Source: PALSA-1353 sp036267155 (GTDB taxonomy: Bacteria; Planctomycetota; Phycisphaerae; Tepidisphaerales; Tepidisphaeraceae). Taken from it: a stretch of 64,000 bases of DNA. The notes under the pieces are model-generated. The model saw only the letters and a program-made list of their open reading frames with translations, was not told the origin of the DNA and did no database searches. Shown here one piece after another: positions 18,532-26,963 of this stretch (its first letter is position 1; the number at the start of each line of letters is the position of its first letter). A program made the position numbers and the translations under genes. The stretch covers positions 3,977 to 67,976 of the forward strand of contig DATAWP010000039.1 in the NCBI GenBank assembly GCA_036267155.1, read 5' to 3'.

Positions 18532-19195
18532 TCAGACCGCGCTTCTTTTGAGCGGCTTTCCGAATTCCCCTCCTGTGGCACTCCGGGAGAGGTTCAGGGC
18601 GAGAGCCACTTTTGCACCCCGCGTGGTGACAACTTCCGCGTTTTCGATAGCGCCAGGGGCGAAGTTGTTACTGTTACGGTTCCAAATTCAAAAAACTTTC
18701 GGATGACCGAGGCCGTTAAGCAAGAGCAATTTCGACAATCCACATCGAGCTTAATCGGCCGACGCGATGATCCATTGAAAGCGCCTCTATTACTGTGTCC
18801 CGGAGGTGAAGGTTTCGGGCGCATTTTTGCGGAACAAATCCCGCGGCAAAAAATTTATTTACCGAAGCATCTGCTCAGGGCGACCGTTTTGCGCCGGCGG
18901 CAAGCGGAACAAACCGCCGAGAAATCAGATCGCGCCATCACGATGGTGCGATGAACTCTCGAAGGATTTCCTTCGCACCCGGCGGTCCGGTGAGTTCCAA
19001 CCGCACCTCGGCAGCTTGTTTGCCAACCACCAGCTTCAAGTTGAGAAACGGGCAACAGGCGATTTCCAAATGCGCTCAGCGAGTTAGCGCTGCAGAAACG
19101 CGGATTTCAATAGGAGCTAAGGGGTCGCACAATTAAGTCTCCCCGGATCAATCAATGGCCCATATTTCGTTCGCCTTCAAAAACTCTAACCGTGA
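18532..19195. other. Non-coding stretch, no gene supported
   Basis: I see no convincing gene in these 664 bases; short open frames lack start signals and family features. The only notable structure is a 9-pair hairpin at 18931-18950 (CCATC / GATGG core, two-base loop). It may include the 3' flank of the EVE-nuclease gene, whose base composition is lower in G+C than that of its neighbours. Confidence 0.5.
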
Positions 19196-20293
19196 CTATT
19201 CCGCGTATTCGGCGAATTCATCGAGGACACCGTCCGTAATGTGCGACAAGTATTCGAGCTCCCCCAGTTCCTCAATACTGCCATAAGATAAGTACGTGCA
19301 GCGTTCAGAGAGGGGCGAGGTCTCAAGGAGAGAGAAAACAGGGCGCGTGATCTCTTGAAATACTTTCTCACGGCGAGATTCCGGCGCGACGATATGTAGT
19401 GCCACATTGATATTCGGGAGTAAGGCGCACAGGTCCGCCATTCGCAACAAGCCAGAATATATCGCGGTTGAATGCTCAACCTCGAAAGCTCGCCGGATCG
19501 CGCGGCCTTTGAGCCAGAGCACGTCAATGCGTTGCACGGTGTCCAACGTCGTTTCGTCGTAATTCAGCGGCAGTCTCTCCAAGAGCGCGCCTGGCTGCGC
19601 TTTCCAGTACTCTGCAACTCGAGAGCGATCTGCCATGGGTAGCCAAATCTTGAATCCCATCGCCTCGCCTATCTTGCACAACGCTGCCTGCACGCGTATC
19701 GATTCGCGATCAGTGGGGAGCGTCACGGGTTCGTCGCGGAGAGTGATTGCGTCGTCAGGGACACTAACAACAACAGATCGCTCGGGACGCTGAATGCGCC
19801 TCTTGGAGGCTCGTTCGTATTCTTCTTCGTCAACGGGATAAGTGCGTCGCTCCCTCTGGATCTGTTGCAGGAATGATTCCAAGAAGGCGCCATCCTCATC
19901 GTTCAGCCTAATAAGGCTTCGACGAAGTGGACCTTGCCAGTACCCGCCGGGTTTTACATCACGCGTAAATGTTAGACGAGAATACACACCCGGTTCGTGG
20001 ATTGGAACGGTTTGCTGAAGCGGCAGCCACACCGCGGCTTTCACCTTAAACCGAACGATAAACGGATCGTCTTCAGGCACAAAAATCGGCGTCTTGTCTA
20101 TGAAAGGTCCTTCCAATATTTCAAATACGCCCACCCATCGAGATACTCGTACCATGTAGCAGATCAACTTGTCACCGACACGAACCTTTTCCGCCATGGT
20201 TCGTTGTGATTCCCGGAAGCCAGAAATCGTTCGATCGGAACGCCCAAACGCTTCATAGGTCTCCGGGGTGAATAGGTCGCTCCAATAGGTCAT
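19196..20293 (-). CDS. EVE-like domain fused to a PD-(D/E)XK nuclease-like domain, putative defence protein
   Basis: This 365-residue protein starts at 20293. Residues 1-150 resemble an EVE/PUA-like modified-base reader: TYWSDLFTPETYEAF, then VGDKLICYMVRVSRWVGVFE, typical of this fold. Residues 195-320 look like a PD-(D/E)XK nuclease: E210, D257 (RIDVLWLKG) and E271-V-E273 (AFEVEHSTAIYSGLLR), then a conserved RMADL. EVE-nuclease combinations are known in modification-dependent restriction. The gene stands alone without methyltransferase partners and has lower G+C than its neighbours, suggesting transfer. The exact family name is uncertain. Confidence 0.7.
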   Translation of the reverse strand: MTYWSDLFTPETYEAFGRSDRTISGFRESQRTMAEKVRVGDKLICYMVRVSRWVGVFEILEGPFIDKTPIFVPEDDPFIVRFKVKAAVWLPLQQTVPIHEPGVYSRLTFTRDVKPGGYWQGPLRRSLIRLNDEDGAFLESFLQQIQRERRTYPVDEEEYERASKRRIQRPERSVVVSVPDDAITLRDEPVTLPTDRESIRVQAALCKIGEAMGFKIWLPMADRSRVAEYWKAQPGALLERLPLNYDETTLDTVQRIDVLWLKGRAIRRAFEVEHSTAIYSGLLRMADLCALLPNINVALHIVAPESRREKVFQEITRPVFSLLETSPLSERCTYLSYGSIEELGELEYLSHITDGVLDEFAEYAE

Positions 20294-20546
20294 AGGTGAG
20301 CCCCGTAGGTGGCGCGGTAGCCCTGTCAACGTAAAAGCCAGACAGGCGGCAAGTATAACCGCAGTCCGCTTGATACGGCTAATATCAGGCGAGCCCTCTC
20401 CATCCGCTAGCCCTACACCAAATTAATCTGCGGGCTTCGGCCGCGAGCAAAGCCGAACGGGATTGACGCTGACCGAATTCCGATCCCGTCCGACGCGGAT
20501 CGTTGGCAGGGCAACCGCATTCTAATCATGCGAGGCAGAACTGAGG

Positions 20547-20596
20547 GAGCCGGGGCGTCCTCGCCCCGGAAGAGCGGGCCGAGGACGGCCCGGCTC
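20547..20596. repeat. Long imperfect inverted repeat downstream of the pectinesterase-like gene
   Basis: A 21-base arm at 20547-20567 pairs with 20576-20596 with two mismatches; the left arm itself contains the perfect hairpin CCGGGGCG-TCCT-CGCCCCGG. It lies about 150 bases past the stop of the leftward gene that ends at 20744 and could terminate it, but it lacks a U tract, so a dispersed hairpin repeat is equally likely. The rest of the 20294-20743 gap holds nothing I can support. Confidence 0.6.
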
Positions 20597-20743
20597 AACA
20601 AGCACTCGGCGCAAACCGTTGGGGTAAGGGCGTCCATCGCTGGCAAACCAATTGGATCGACGCCGGCTGAACCCGCGATCGGAGATGCGGTTGCGCTGGG
20701 ATCATTGGTCGCCGTGCGCTCCATTCGGAACGCACGCGGGATG

Positions 20744-23149
20744 TCAGCTTGGATTCGACGGCGTCTTGTTCTCGCTCGGGTAGGAAATCTTAAAGAGGCT
20801 ATAGACGTTGCTGTTTCCTCTTGGAACTGATCCGTTCCAATAGACGCCGGCGCCGCCAAAGCGATTGGGAGTAATCGTATCCTCAAGAGACAGGACTTCC
20901 TTATCCACATCATTGTGCGCCCGGGCGGAGATGGCGGATCCGACAACCTTAAGAGTCAGATATGTATTCGGCTTGAAAACGCCGGTAAATGCCTGCTTAT
21001 CGCTTAGCGGAGAGCCTGCGCCGTTCACAATTTTATAAAACTGGAACATGCACTTTTCGGCGGATCGGGTCGTTCTCCAATATCTCAACGAGTAGCCATT
21101 CTTCGTGCGCGGATCGTATTTAATGAATATATCCGATTTTTGTATGCGCGGCCCATCAGCCGCGGAGCCGGGGCTGCCGAATCCCGATCCGGCGGTTTTT
21201 TCCGGCGTCATCACCAAATCGACCTGCATGTCGCCACAGTCGGCATCCTGCTGATAAAGAAGCGACCCTCCCTGGGAACCCACGCGAACGCCGTAGCCAT
21301 TGATCAGGCCATCCCCGGTGACCGTCGTCCAAGTCCCCAGAACGGTCCACATGCCGCTGACATAGGAGTCATTTGGAGTAGCGATGAAGTTTCTAAAATC
21401 GGGAGATACGGTTGACGATGGAATGTCCGATGCCGTGATGGGCTTTTCAGCGACGGCAAATGCGGGTTTGCCGGGGTCGCTTAACTGGTGCTTCGGCGCG
21501 ATGCCGACCATAATATATTTGCCGACATCGCCGCTGGTTAAAGTATATTCCCTTAACGGCAGGTCTCCCCGGCTCGCGGCGACTTGCCTCGGGTTTGTGC
21601 CAGCAGCATCGTCGCAGATATACCACGAAATGAGCGACTGATCGTCCTTGCCCCGCAAATCCAGCGTGTAATCGACGCCAATTTTCCCGTTTGCCGGCGA
21701 GTTTAGTTTCGGACCCGCGGTAATGGCCGGTGGATCAGTGTATCGGGGCTCGACAAAAACGTAGGCAGTAACAAAAAAGCCGTTGGCCGCGGCGGCGGTC
21801 ACCGGCACGTACTGGGGCTTGTCCGTCGTGTTTTTGCCGGTCACGACAACATTCGGACCGGTCGTTCGATTCAATGAGATCAAGTCAGAAGTCGTTGACC
21901 AATTGATGCGCCGATCGGCCACCCGAATCGGCAGCACCGCGGCGCCGATCGTCGCGCCGGCGGCGCCCGTTCGAATGGAGCAAGCCCCGTTGGTCAACGC
22001 CATTCTATAGATCAGGCTTCCCTGACCGGCGGCTTCATATTTATCTTTTGTTCGCGATGGGTCCCAATCATCGGCGGCACGGGTTGGCGGCGCTCTTAGA
22101 ATATTCCATGGATTGAACGCCAATGCCTCCCGGTCGGATAATTCTCTTGAATAAGTAAAGGTGGGAGCCCCTTGAGAGCCATCGGTGATGACCGCGGGTT
22201 TGTCGTTGGCGTCCTTCGTATGATAAGTAAGTGAATACAAGTTAGGCCGCGGCGGCGCGTTGCCTCGAACCCAGGCGACCGCATTTTGCGGCGTATTCAC
22301 CGGCATGGTGCAATGAATGAGAGCCACCGGCCTGCCGACGCCTTTGGAGAACTCCATCCCTTCAGTCGATTCGAATTTGGTATTGGCAAAAACGATTCCC
22401 GATGCCGACATCACGCCGTGTCCGGTCGGGAAAACCACCTCGCAGTCTTCCCAATAGCTGACTTGGCCGCCGCCAATGAAATCGTCGGTGCCTTCGATAA
22501 AGACATTTTTAAAATAGGAACGCGTGGTCCGCAGAAACATCGTGTCGAGCCGGCTCAGCAGGGCAACGTTTTCGTAAACCTGCTTGTCGCCTTCGGCTTG
22601 AAGGGCGACGGCCTGCGTGATGGTGGGATTCCTCATTCTAAGATTTTTGCCGGGGTCGCCGGGGTATTCGTAATCGCAGTTGCAGTAGTTGAGCAGCGTC
22701 AGGTTTCTGACGGTGAACCCGGTGCAATTCACCATCAGCATAAACCCGTCGTCGCTGGAACCTTCGCCGAGTCCGCGATTATCCGCCAGCACCACCGAAC
22801 GGCGATTGTTGGTCAGCCCAAGCAGCGTGATCCAGTTTTTTCTAATCTCCATGCCGGGCACGCGATCGCCGCCGGGAAGTTGATAAACATTGGGCCTGAT
22901 TCCAATGACCGTCGGCTTTTCTTGGGTTCCCTCGGGGGCGGCTTCGTATGCGGCCTGCAACGTCTTGAATTTCCTGTGAGCCGGGTCGTCCTGAGTGAGA
23001 TTGCCATCGACAAGAAAGTCATACGCGAGCGCCGCGGGATTTATCGTCGGCACGATGGGTTCTTTGCCGTCCGCCTTATCCTGCGCTTTCGCGAGATTTC
23101 CAAAGATCAATAAAACCGCCATTGAAAGCAGCAAAGACGGCTTGTTCAT
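20744..23149 (-). CDS. Secreted pectinesterase-like (CE8) protein with C-terminal beta-sandwich domain
   Basis: The ATG at 23149 gives 801 residues with a signal peptide (1-22). Residues 40-340 form a right-handed beta-helix of pectin methylesterase type: TLQAAYEAAPEG, QAVALQAEGD (Q179), a D202 in RLDTMF where pectinesterases have QDT, and GTDDFIGG (D223) for VDFIFG. The nucleophile and acid aspartates are kept; the second glutamine of the oxyanion region is leucine. The middle holds Ig-like segments and the last 200 residues resemble a concanavalin-like/DUF1080 fold. It probably acts on a pectic or related polysaccharide outside the cell. Confidence 0.8.
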   Translation of the reverse strand: MNKPSLLLSMAVLLIFGNLAKAQDKADGKEPIVPTINPAALAYDFLVDGNLTQDDPAHRKFKTLQAAYEAAPEGTQEKPTVIGIRPNVYQLPGGDRVPGMEIRKNWITLLGLTNNRRSVVLADNRGLGEGSSDDGFMLMVNCTGFTVRNLTLLNYCNCDYEYPGDPGKNLRMRNPTITQAVALQAEGDKQVYENVALLSRLDTMFLRTTRSYFKNVFIEGTDDFIGGGQVSYWEDCEVVFPTGHGVMSASGIVFANTKFESTEGMEFSKGVGRPVALIHCTMPVNTPQNAVAWVRGNAPPRPNLYSLTYHTKDANDKPAVITDGSQGAPTFTYSRELSDREALAFNPWNILRAPPTRAADDWDPSRTKDKYEAAGQGSLIYRMALTNGACSIRTGAAGATIGAAVLPIRVADRRINWSTTSDLISLNRTTGPNVVVTGKNTTDKPQYVPVTAAAANGFFVTAYVFVEPRYTDPPAITAGPKLNSPANGKIGVDYTLDLRGKDDQSLISWYICDDAAGTNPRQVAASRGDLPLREYTLTSGDVGKYIMVGIAPKHQLSDPGKPAFAVAEKPITASDIPSSTVSPDFRNFIATPNDSYVSGMWTVLGTWTTVTGDGLINGYGVRVGSQGGSLLYQQDADCGDMQVDLVMTPEKTAGSGFGSPGSAADGPRIQKSDIFIKYDPRTKNGYSLRYWRTTRSAEKCMFQFYKIVNGAGSPLSDKQAFTGVFKPNTYLTLKVVGSAISARAHNDVDKEVLSLEDTITPNRFGGAGVYWNGSVPRGNSNVYSLFKISYPSENKTPSNPS

Positions 23150-23392
23150 TTTCACGACTCGCTCCCTACACGATGGTTCGGCTTGAAATGGAGAATTCCC
23201 GAATGCCCGGAATTGCTTCAACACGGAGAATTTCACCATGAAGTCAACGCGAAGTCGAGCGTGCGATCAACGGGCAGTCCAAATGCCGTCGCTTGGTTCC
23301 TCGAAATCCCAGTTTGGGTCGTCATGACCTCACGATTTCTCTTTCCCTCTCGCCCGCCGATCGTTAAAATACCTGGCCTCGGAGGGCGAATC

Positions 23393-23728
23393 ATGATGAA
23401 CTTTCGTGATCGGCTACAGGTGGCCGAGGCATTTGGCTCTATCAATCGCTGGTTTTGTTCAGAAGCGTATGGCCGGGAGATCACTGATCCGGAATTGCTT
23501 TTGGCCTACTACATCAACAGCGGCGGCGCGGCGGATTTTGCGAGGAGATATGATGAGGCGATGGGGATGCTGAATCGCTGGTATTGTTCCGAGTTCTATT
23601 GCTGCGACATTCGCGATCCCCGAATCCTTTGGGATTACTACGTGAGCCATGCTCCGGCTCGAGCGTTGGCGGACGATCCGCGATGTGAACCGGGCGTCGC
23701 CTTGGCCGAACTGAGTATCGCCTGTTAG
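23393..23728 (+). CDS. Small protein with two copies of an NRWxCSE motif, unknown function
   Basis: The ATG at 23393 follows GGAGG by seven bases and gives 111 residues. The body is a tandem duplication: NRWFCSEAYGREITDPELL with a following YY, then NRWYCSEFYCCDIRDPRIL with a following YY, about 40 residues apart. Each copy carries a cysteine three residues after the asparagine-arginine pair and an aspartate-proline. I do not recognise the family and no function can be assigned. It sits alone between the pectinesterase-like gene and rluB, both leftward. Confidence 0.7.
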   Translation: MMNFRDRLQVAEAFGSINRWFCSEAYGREITDPELLLAYYINSGGAADFARRYDEAMGMLNRWYCSEFYCCDIRDPRILWDYYVSHAPARALADDPRCEPGVALAELSIAC

Positions 23729-23759
23729 GGCAAATCCCAACCCTGCGCGTTCAAGGTGT

Positions 23760-24560
23760 TCAATTCTTTCCCGCATCCTTCGGATGGGGCGCGTTACCGA
23801 GAGGGCGTGGTCGGGCCAGTGCCTGAAGCTGATGGATTTCCCGGGCAGTGAGATTTCGGAACTGTCCCGGTGAAAGTCCGTGAAGCGTCAGCGGCCCCAT
23901 TCGCACGCGGGTCAGGTCGCGGACTTTGTGGCCCAACCGCGCCAGCATTTGGCGAATCTGCTGATTGCGGACTTCACGAATGGTGATGTCGAGAATCGTT
24001 GCCGAGCGCGATCGGTTGACGATGGTAACATGGCTCGATCCCGTTTTGATTCCGCCGCCCTCGCGCGGGTTGGCCAGCCACATCCCCTTGGCCAGAGCCT
24101 GAATCGTTCGACCCTCGACAAAGCCGTCCACCACGGCGCGGTATGTCTTCGCCACGCCATAGCGCGGATGAGTGAGACGATGCGTCAGCTCTCCGTCGTT
24201 CGTCAGGAGCAGCAGGCCCTTGGACTCGGCGTCGAGCCGGCCCACGGGATAAACCCGGCCCGGCAAGTTCGGCGGAAGCAGATCAATCGCGCGGGTCTGC
24301 TCGCCCTGGGCGACGTTGGTGCTGTACACGTGCTTCGGCTTATTGAGCAGAATATAAATCCGCGGCCCGCCGCGCTGGGCGGCGAGTTTCACATGTTCTC
24401 CGTCGACATCGATCTTGTCCTCGGCCGGATCGACGAGGATCGGCAAATCGACAACGATCTTGCCGTTGACGGCAACGCGGCGCTGTCGGATCATTTCCTC
24501 GACATTGCGCCGCGAAGCAACGCCGGCATTGGCGAGCAGTTTTTGGATTCGCAGTTTCAA
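23760..24560 (-). CDS. rluB: Ribosomal large-subunit pseudouridine synthase, RluB/RsuA family
   Basis: This 266-residue enzyme has an S4 RNA-binding domain (residues 1-60, RIQKLLANAGVASRRNVEEM) and the RsuA-type catalytic domain. GRLDAESKGLLLLTNDGEL carries the catalytic aspartate, and HPRYGVAKTYRA follows as expected. It makes pseudouridine in ribosomal RNA, probably 23S, although the RluE/RsuA subgroups are close enough that the exact site is uncertain. It starts 65 bases upstream of the decayed PEP-CTERM fragment. Confidence 0.9.
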   Translation of the reverse strand: MKLRIQKLLANAGVASRRNVEEMIRQRRVAVNGKIVVDLPILVDPAEDKIDVDGEHVKLAAQRGGPRIYILLNKPKHVYSTNVAQGEQTRAIDLLPPNLPGRVYPVGRLDAESKGLLLLTNDGELTHRLTHPRYGVAKTYRAVVDGFVEGRTIQALAKGMWLANPREGGGIKTGSSHVTIVNRSRSATILDITIREVRNQQIRQMLARLGHKVRDLTRVRMGPLTLHGLSPGQFRNLTAREIHQLQALARPRPLGNAPHPKDAGKN

Positions 24561-24624
24561 CTCAAACTCCCATCCGAAACATCAGGAAACATCTTTCTGC
24601 ATTCGACCGCGGGAAAGTGCAACG

Positions 24625-24827
24625 AACTTCGGCAAATCCGGAAAACCCTGGGATCAGGGCGACTTCGATTATAACGGCTCAGTCAATAGCGTCGACTCGC
24701 CGCCGCCAATGGAATGCTCGCCGATGTGCCGGAACCAAGTGGCACGTTCCTGGCGATATCGGCCGCCATCGGTCTTTTGCAGTTTCGATCGCGCTGGCGC
24801 CTTCCTCGAAAATTCGGCGTCGTTTGA
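24625..24827 (+). pseudogene. Decayed 3' end of a dockerin / PEP-CTERM gene
   Basis: One frame from 24625 encodes NFGKSGKPWDQGDFDYNGSVNS, close to the second half of the dockerin module at 17100. The match breaks after VD at about 24690 and continues in a shifted frame with AAANGMLADVPEPSGTF, a hydrophobic stretch, RSRWRLPRK and a stop at 24825-24827: a PEP-CTERM tail. The two pieces correspond to the two ends of the same region in the 15517 gene, with a deletion between them. No start or upstream body remains. It is a remnant of a third family member. Confidence 0.75.
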
Positions 24828-24873
24828 TCCTTACGCATTACCTTTGCATTCAGATTGTTTGAGTATTACCATT

Positions 24874-24893
24874 CTTTCAGTATTTACTGAAAG
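24874..24893. promoter_or_regulatory. Perfect 20-base palindrome upstream of the GbsR-type regulator
   Basis: CTTTCAGTA at 24874-24882, TT, and TACTGAAAG at 24885-24893 form perfect 9-base arms. The site ends two bases before the GGAGG of the regulator gene, so a dimer bound here would block transcription or initiation. Autoregulation is the simple reading and is inference. Confidence 0.65.
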
Positions 24894-24905
24894 ATGGAGG
24901 ACTCT

Positions 24906-25487
24906 ATGGTGGTGGCCGAAACGCCTCGCGCAAACTTGCCTCCGGCGGTGCAGCGCCAGTTGCAGACGGCGCAGGATTTGTTCATCCGCCGCTGGGGAGA
25001 AATGGGTCAGACCTGGGGCATTAACCGGACGATGGCGGAGATTCACGCCCTGCTGTACGTCGTTGCCGAGCCGCTTTGCACGGATGACGTGATGGAACGG
25101 CTGCACATCAGCCGCGGAAACGCCAGCATGTCGCTGCGGGCCTTGTGCGACTGGGGCATCGTGCGCCGGCTGCACAAGCTCGGCGAGCGGCGGGAATTTT
25201 TCGAAAGCCTCTCCGACGTCTGGGACATGTTCAGCCTCATCACCGCCGAACGCAAACGCCGGGAAATGGACCCGGTTCTGGAAACGATCAAGCAGTGCCG
25301 CCGGATGCTGGACGAACAATCGATCGGAAAACAGGCCGCCCGCGGCCGAGAGGTGCAACTCACCCGCCAACGCCTGGCCGGCATGGAAGAATTCATGGAG
25401 GTCACCAACAAAATCTTCCAGCAATTCATCGGCAACGCCCGTTCCGGCCTGACCCGCGTCGTGCGGGTGCTGCTCAAGGCGTTCTAG
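24906..25487 (+). CDS. GbsR/MarR-family transcriptional regulator
   Basis: This 193-residue protein has the winged-helix domain of the GbsR group: TWGINRTMAEIHALLYVVAEPLC, DDVMERLHISRGNASMSLRAL (recognition helix) and GIVRRLHKLGERREFF (wing). A long C-terminal helical part mediates dimerisation. The ATG at 24906 is preferred because GGAGG ends five bases upstream; an ATG at 24894 is also in frame. GbsR relatives repress osmoprotectant uptake or export genes in other phyla; in planctomycetes they often stand near surface-polysaccharide genes, which fits the glycosyltransferase and sugar-nucleotide genes downstream. Confidence 0.85.
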   Translation: MVVAETPRANLPPAVQRQLQTAQDLFIRRWGEMGQTWGINRTMAEIHALLYVVAEPLCTDDVMERLHISRGNASMSLRALCDWGIVRRLHKLGERREFFESLSDVWDMFSLITAERKRREMDPVLETIKQCRRMLDEQSIGKQAARGREVQLTRQRLAGMEEFMEVTNKIFQQFIGNARSGLTRVVRVLLKAF

Positions 25488-25698
25488 CACGAATACAAAA
25501 ATACTGGTCCGTCGCCAATTTTTTGATTCATCATGCGCTGGTCTATCGCCATCCGTTATCTTCTCTGGCACCAGCGGCAATCGCCGGTGTCCATCGCCGG
25601 CGCGTCGCCATCAAGGTCACAATGTTCGTCACCATGGTGGCCGAGCGATAATTGAGTTTTCGCCGAAGTTCAGTAGGATTTTCCCCTGATTGGAGCCA

Positions 25699-26514
25699 AT
25701 GTATTCCGAGCCGACGACCATGGAATCGACCGAAACCAGGCGCACCGCCGAGGCGACGCAGAATCACTTGTCCTTGCAGGCCCGCGGACCCCGCCAGGTG
25801 GTGACGAAAGTCTCCATCGTCATTCCGGTTTACAACGAGGAACTAACGATTCAGCATTTGGTCGGCCTGGTCGTTGCCGCCCAGATCCCCGACGGCCTTC
25901 AGCGGGAGATCATCATCGTCAACGATTGCTCCACCGACGGAACGGCCGCCAAGCTCGACCAACTCAAAGACCTCTTCCCCGATACCGAGATCCGCGTCTT
26001 TCACAAGCCGGTAAACGAGGGCAAAGGCGCCGCCTTGCGCGACGGGTTCAAACAATCCGGCGGTGATGTCGTTCTCATCCAGGATGCCGACCTTGAATAC
26101 GATCCCGACGACTATCCCCGGCTCCTGCAGCCCATCGCCGATGACAGGGCCGACGTGGTCTACGGCTCCCGCTTCATCGGCGAGCCGCATCGCGTGCTGT
26201 ACTACTGGCACACGCTGGGCAACAAGTTCCTGACTTCGTTCAGCAACATGTTCACCAATTTGAACCTCACCGACATGGAAGTCTGCTACAAGGTCTTCCG
26301 CAAATCGGTGCTGGATCGGATTCAGCTCAGGTGCAATCGCTTCGGCTTCGAGCCGGAGATCACGGCCAAGATCGCGCGGGCCCGGCCGCGCTTGCGAATA
26401 TTTGAGGTTGGCGTCGCCTATTATGGCCGCAGCTACGAAGAAGGAAAGAAAATCACCTGGAAGGACGGCATCAAAGCCATCCTGACCATCATCCGTTTTC
26501 GGTTTTCGGACTGA
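25699..26514 (+). CDS. Family 2 glycosyltransferase, dolichyl-phosphate-mannose synthase-like
   Basis: The ATG at 25699 follows GGAG by five bases and gives 271 residues. The GT-A fold motifs are all present: SIVIPVYNEE, NDCSTDGT, QDADLEYDPDDY (the DxD-type metal site) and the late GFEPEITAKI. The subgroup transfers sugar from a nucleotide donor to a polyprenyl phosphate. No transmembrane helices follow, so it is a cytosolic face enzyme. It starts a run with a lipoprotein and UDP-glucuronate decarboxylase genes, which suggests a shared surface-glycan pathway. Confidence 0.88.
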   Translation: MYSEPTTMESTETRRTAEATQNHLSLQARGPRQVVTKVSIVIPVYNEELTIQHLVGLVVAAQIPDGLQREIIIVNDCSTDGTAAKLDQLKDLFPDTEIRVFHKPVNEGKGAALRDGFKQSGGDVVLIQDADLEYDPDDYPRLLQPIADDRADVVYGSRFIGEPHRVLYYWHTLGNKFLTSFSNMFTNLNLTDMEVCYKVFRKSVLDRIQLRCNRFGFEPEITAKIARARPRLRIFEVGVAYYGRSYEEGKKITWKDGIKAILTIIRFRFSD

Positions 26515-26529
26515 TTTCCCGGACCCGCC

Positions 26530-26958
26530 ATGCCGATGATCCGAATAGGAACACTTGTCGCCGTTTTGTCCGTGGCCGGCTGTGCGTCCAATCCGTATGG
26601 TCGCGGCAATGTCAGTCCCGACGGCCGCTACGCCGACGCCGGGAATTTCGTTCCGGTCGCGGTGCGGACCCAGTGGGAATACGATTTGCGCCCCCGGACG
26701 CAGGCGGTCGTCCCGAAATATCTGCGGTTTCCCACTACTGCCCGGTTCGATGACCAGGTGAGCTATGAAGGGTATTACGACAGCAACAAGAACATCACCT
26801 GGGTCGCGGTCTACGGCAACGTCACCTGCTCCAGCGATATCGGCCAGGTGGATCACAATGGGTATTATGTCCGATGGCAACAGCCCGGCCGGGTGCGGGA
26901 AGATTCCGGTTCGGACTGGCAACTCATGGACGTCCAAATACTGGATCAGCCTTATTAA
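26530..26958 (+). CDS. Putative lipoprotein, unknown function
   Basis: This 142-residue protein has a short signal and a lipobox (LSVAGC, cysteine near residue 19), so it is probably anchored to a membrane. The rest is polar with many tyrosines and tryptophans (YEGYYDSNKNITWVAVYGN). No family with a known role is recognised. It lies 15 bases after the glycosyltransferase and five before the decarboxylase gene, as in one transcript. Confidence 0.65.
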   Translation: MPMIRIGTLVAVLSVAGCASNPYGRGNVSPDGRYADAGNFVPVAVRTQWEYDLRPRTQAVVPKYLRFPTTARFDDQVSYEGYYDSNKNITWVAVYGNVTCSSDIGQVDHNGYYVRWQQPGRVREDSGSDWQLMDVQILDQPY

Positions 26959-26963
26959 CTGAT

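Noticed and set aside
18594..18954. Open frames of 76-83 codons in the 18.5-19.2 kb gap
   Set aside because: No start signals or family matches, and both strands are open to a similar degree.
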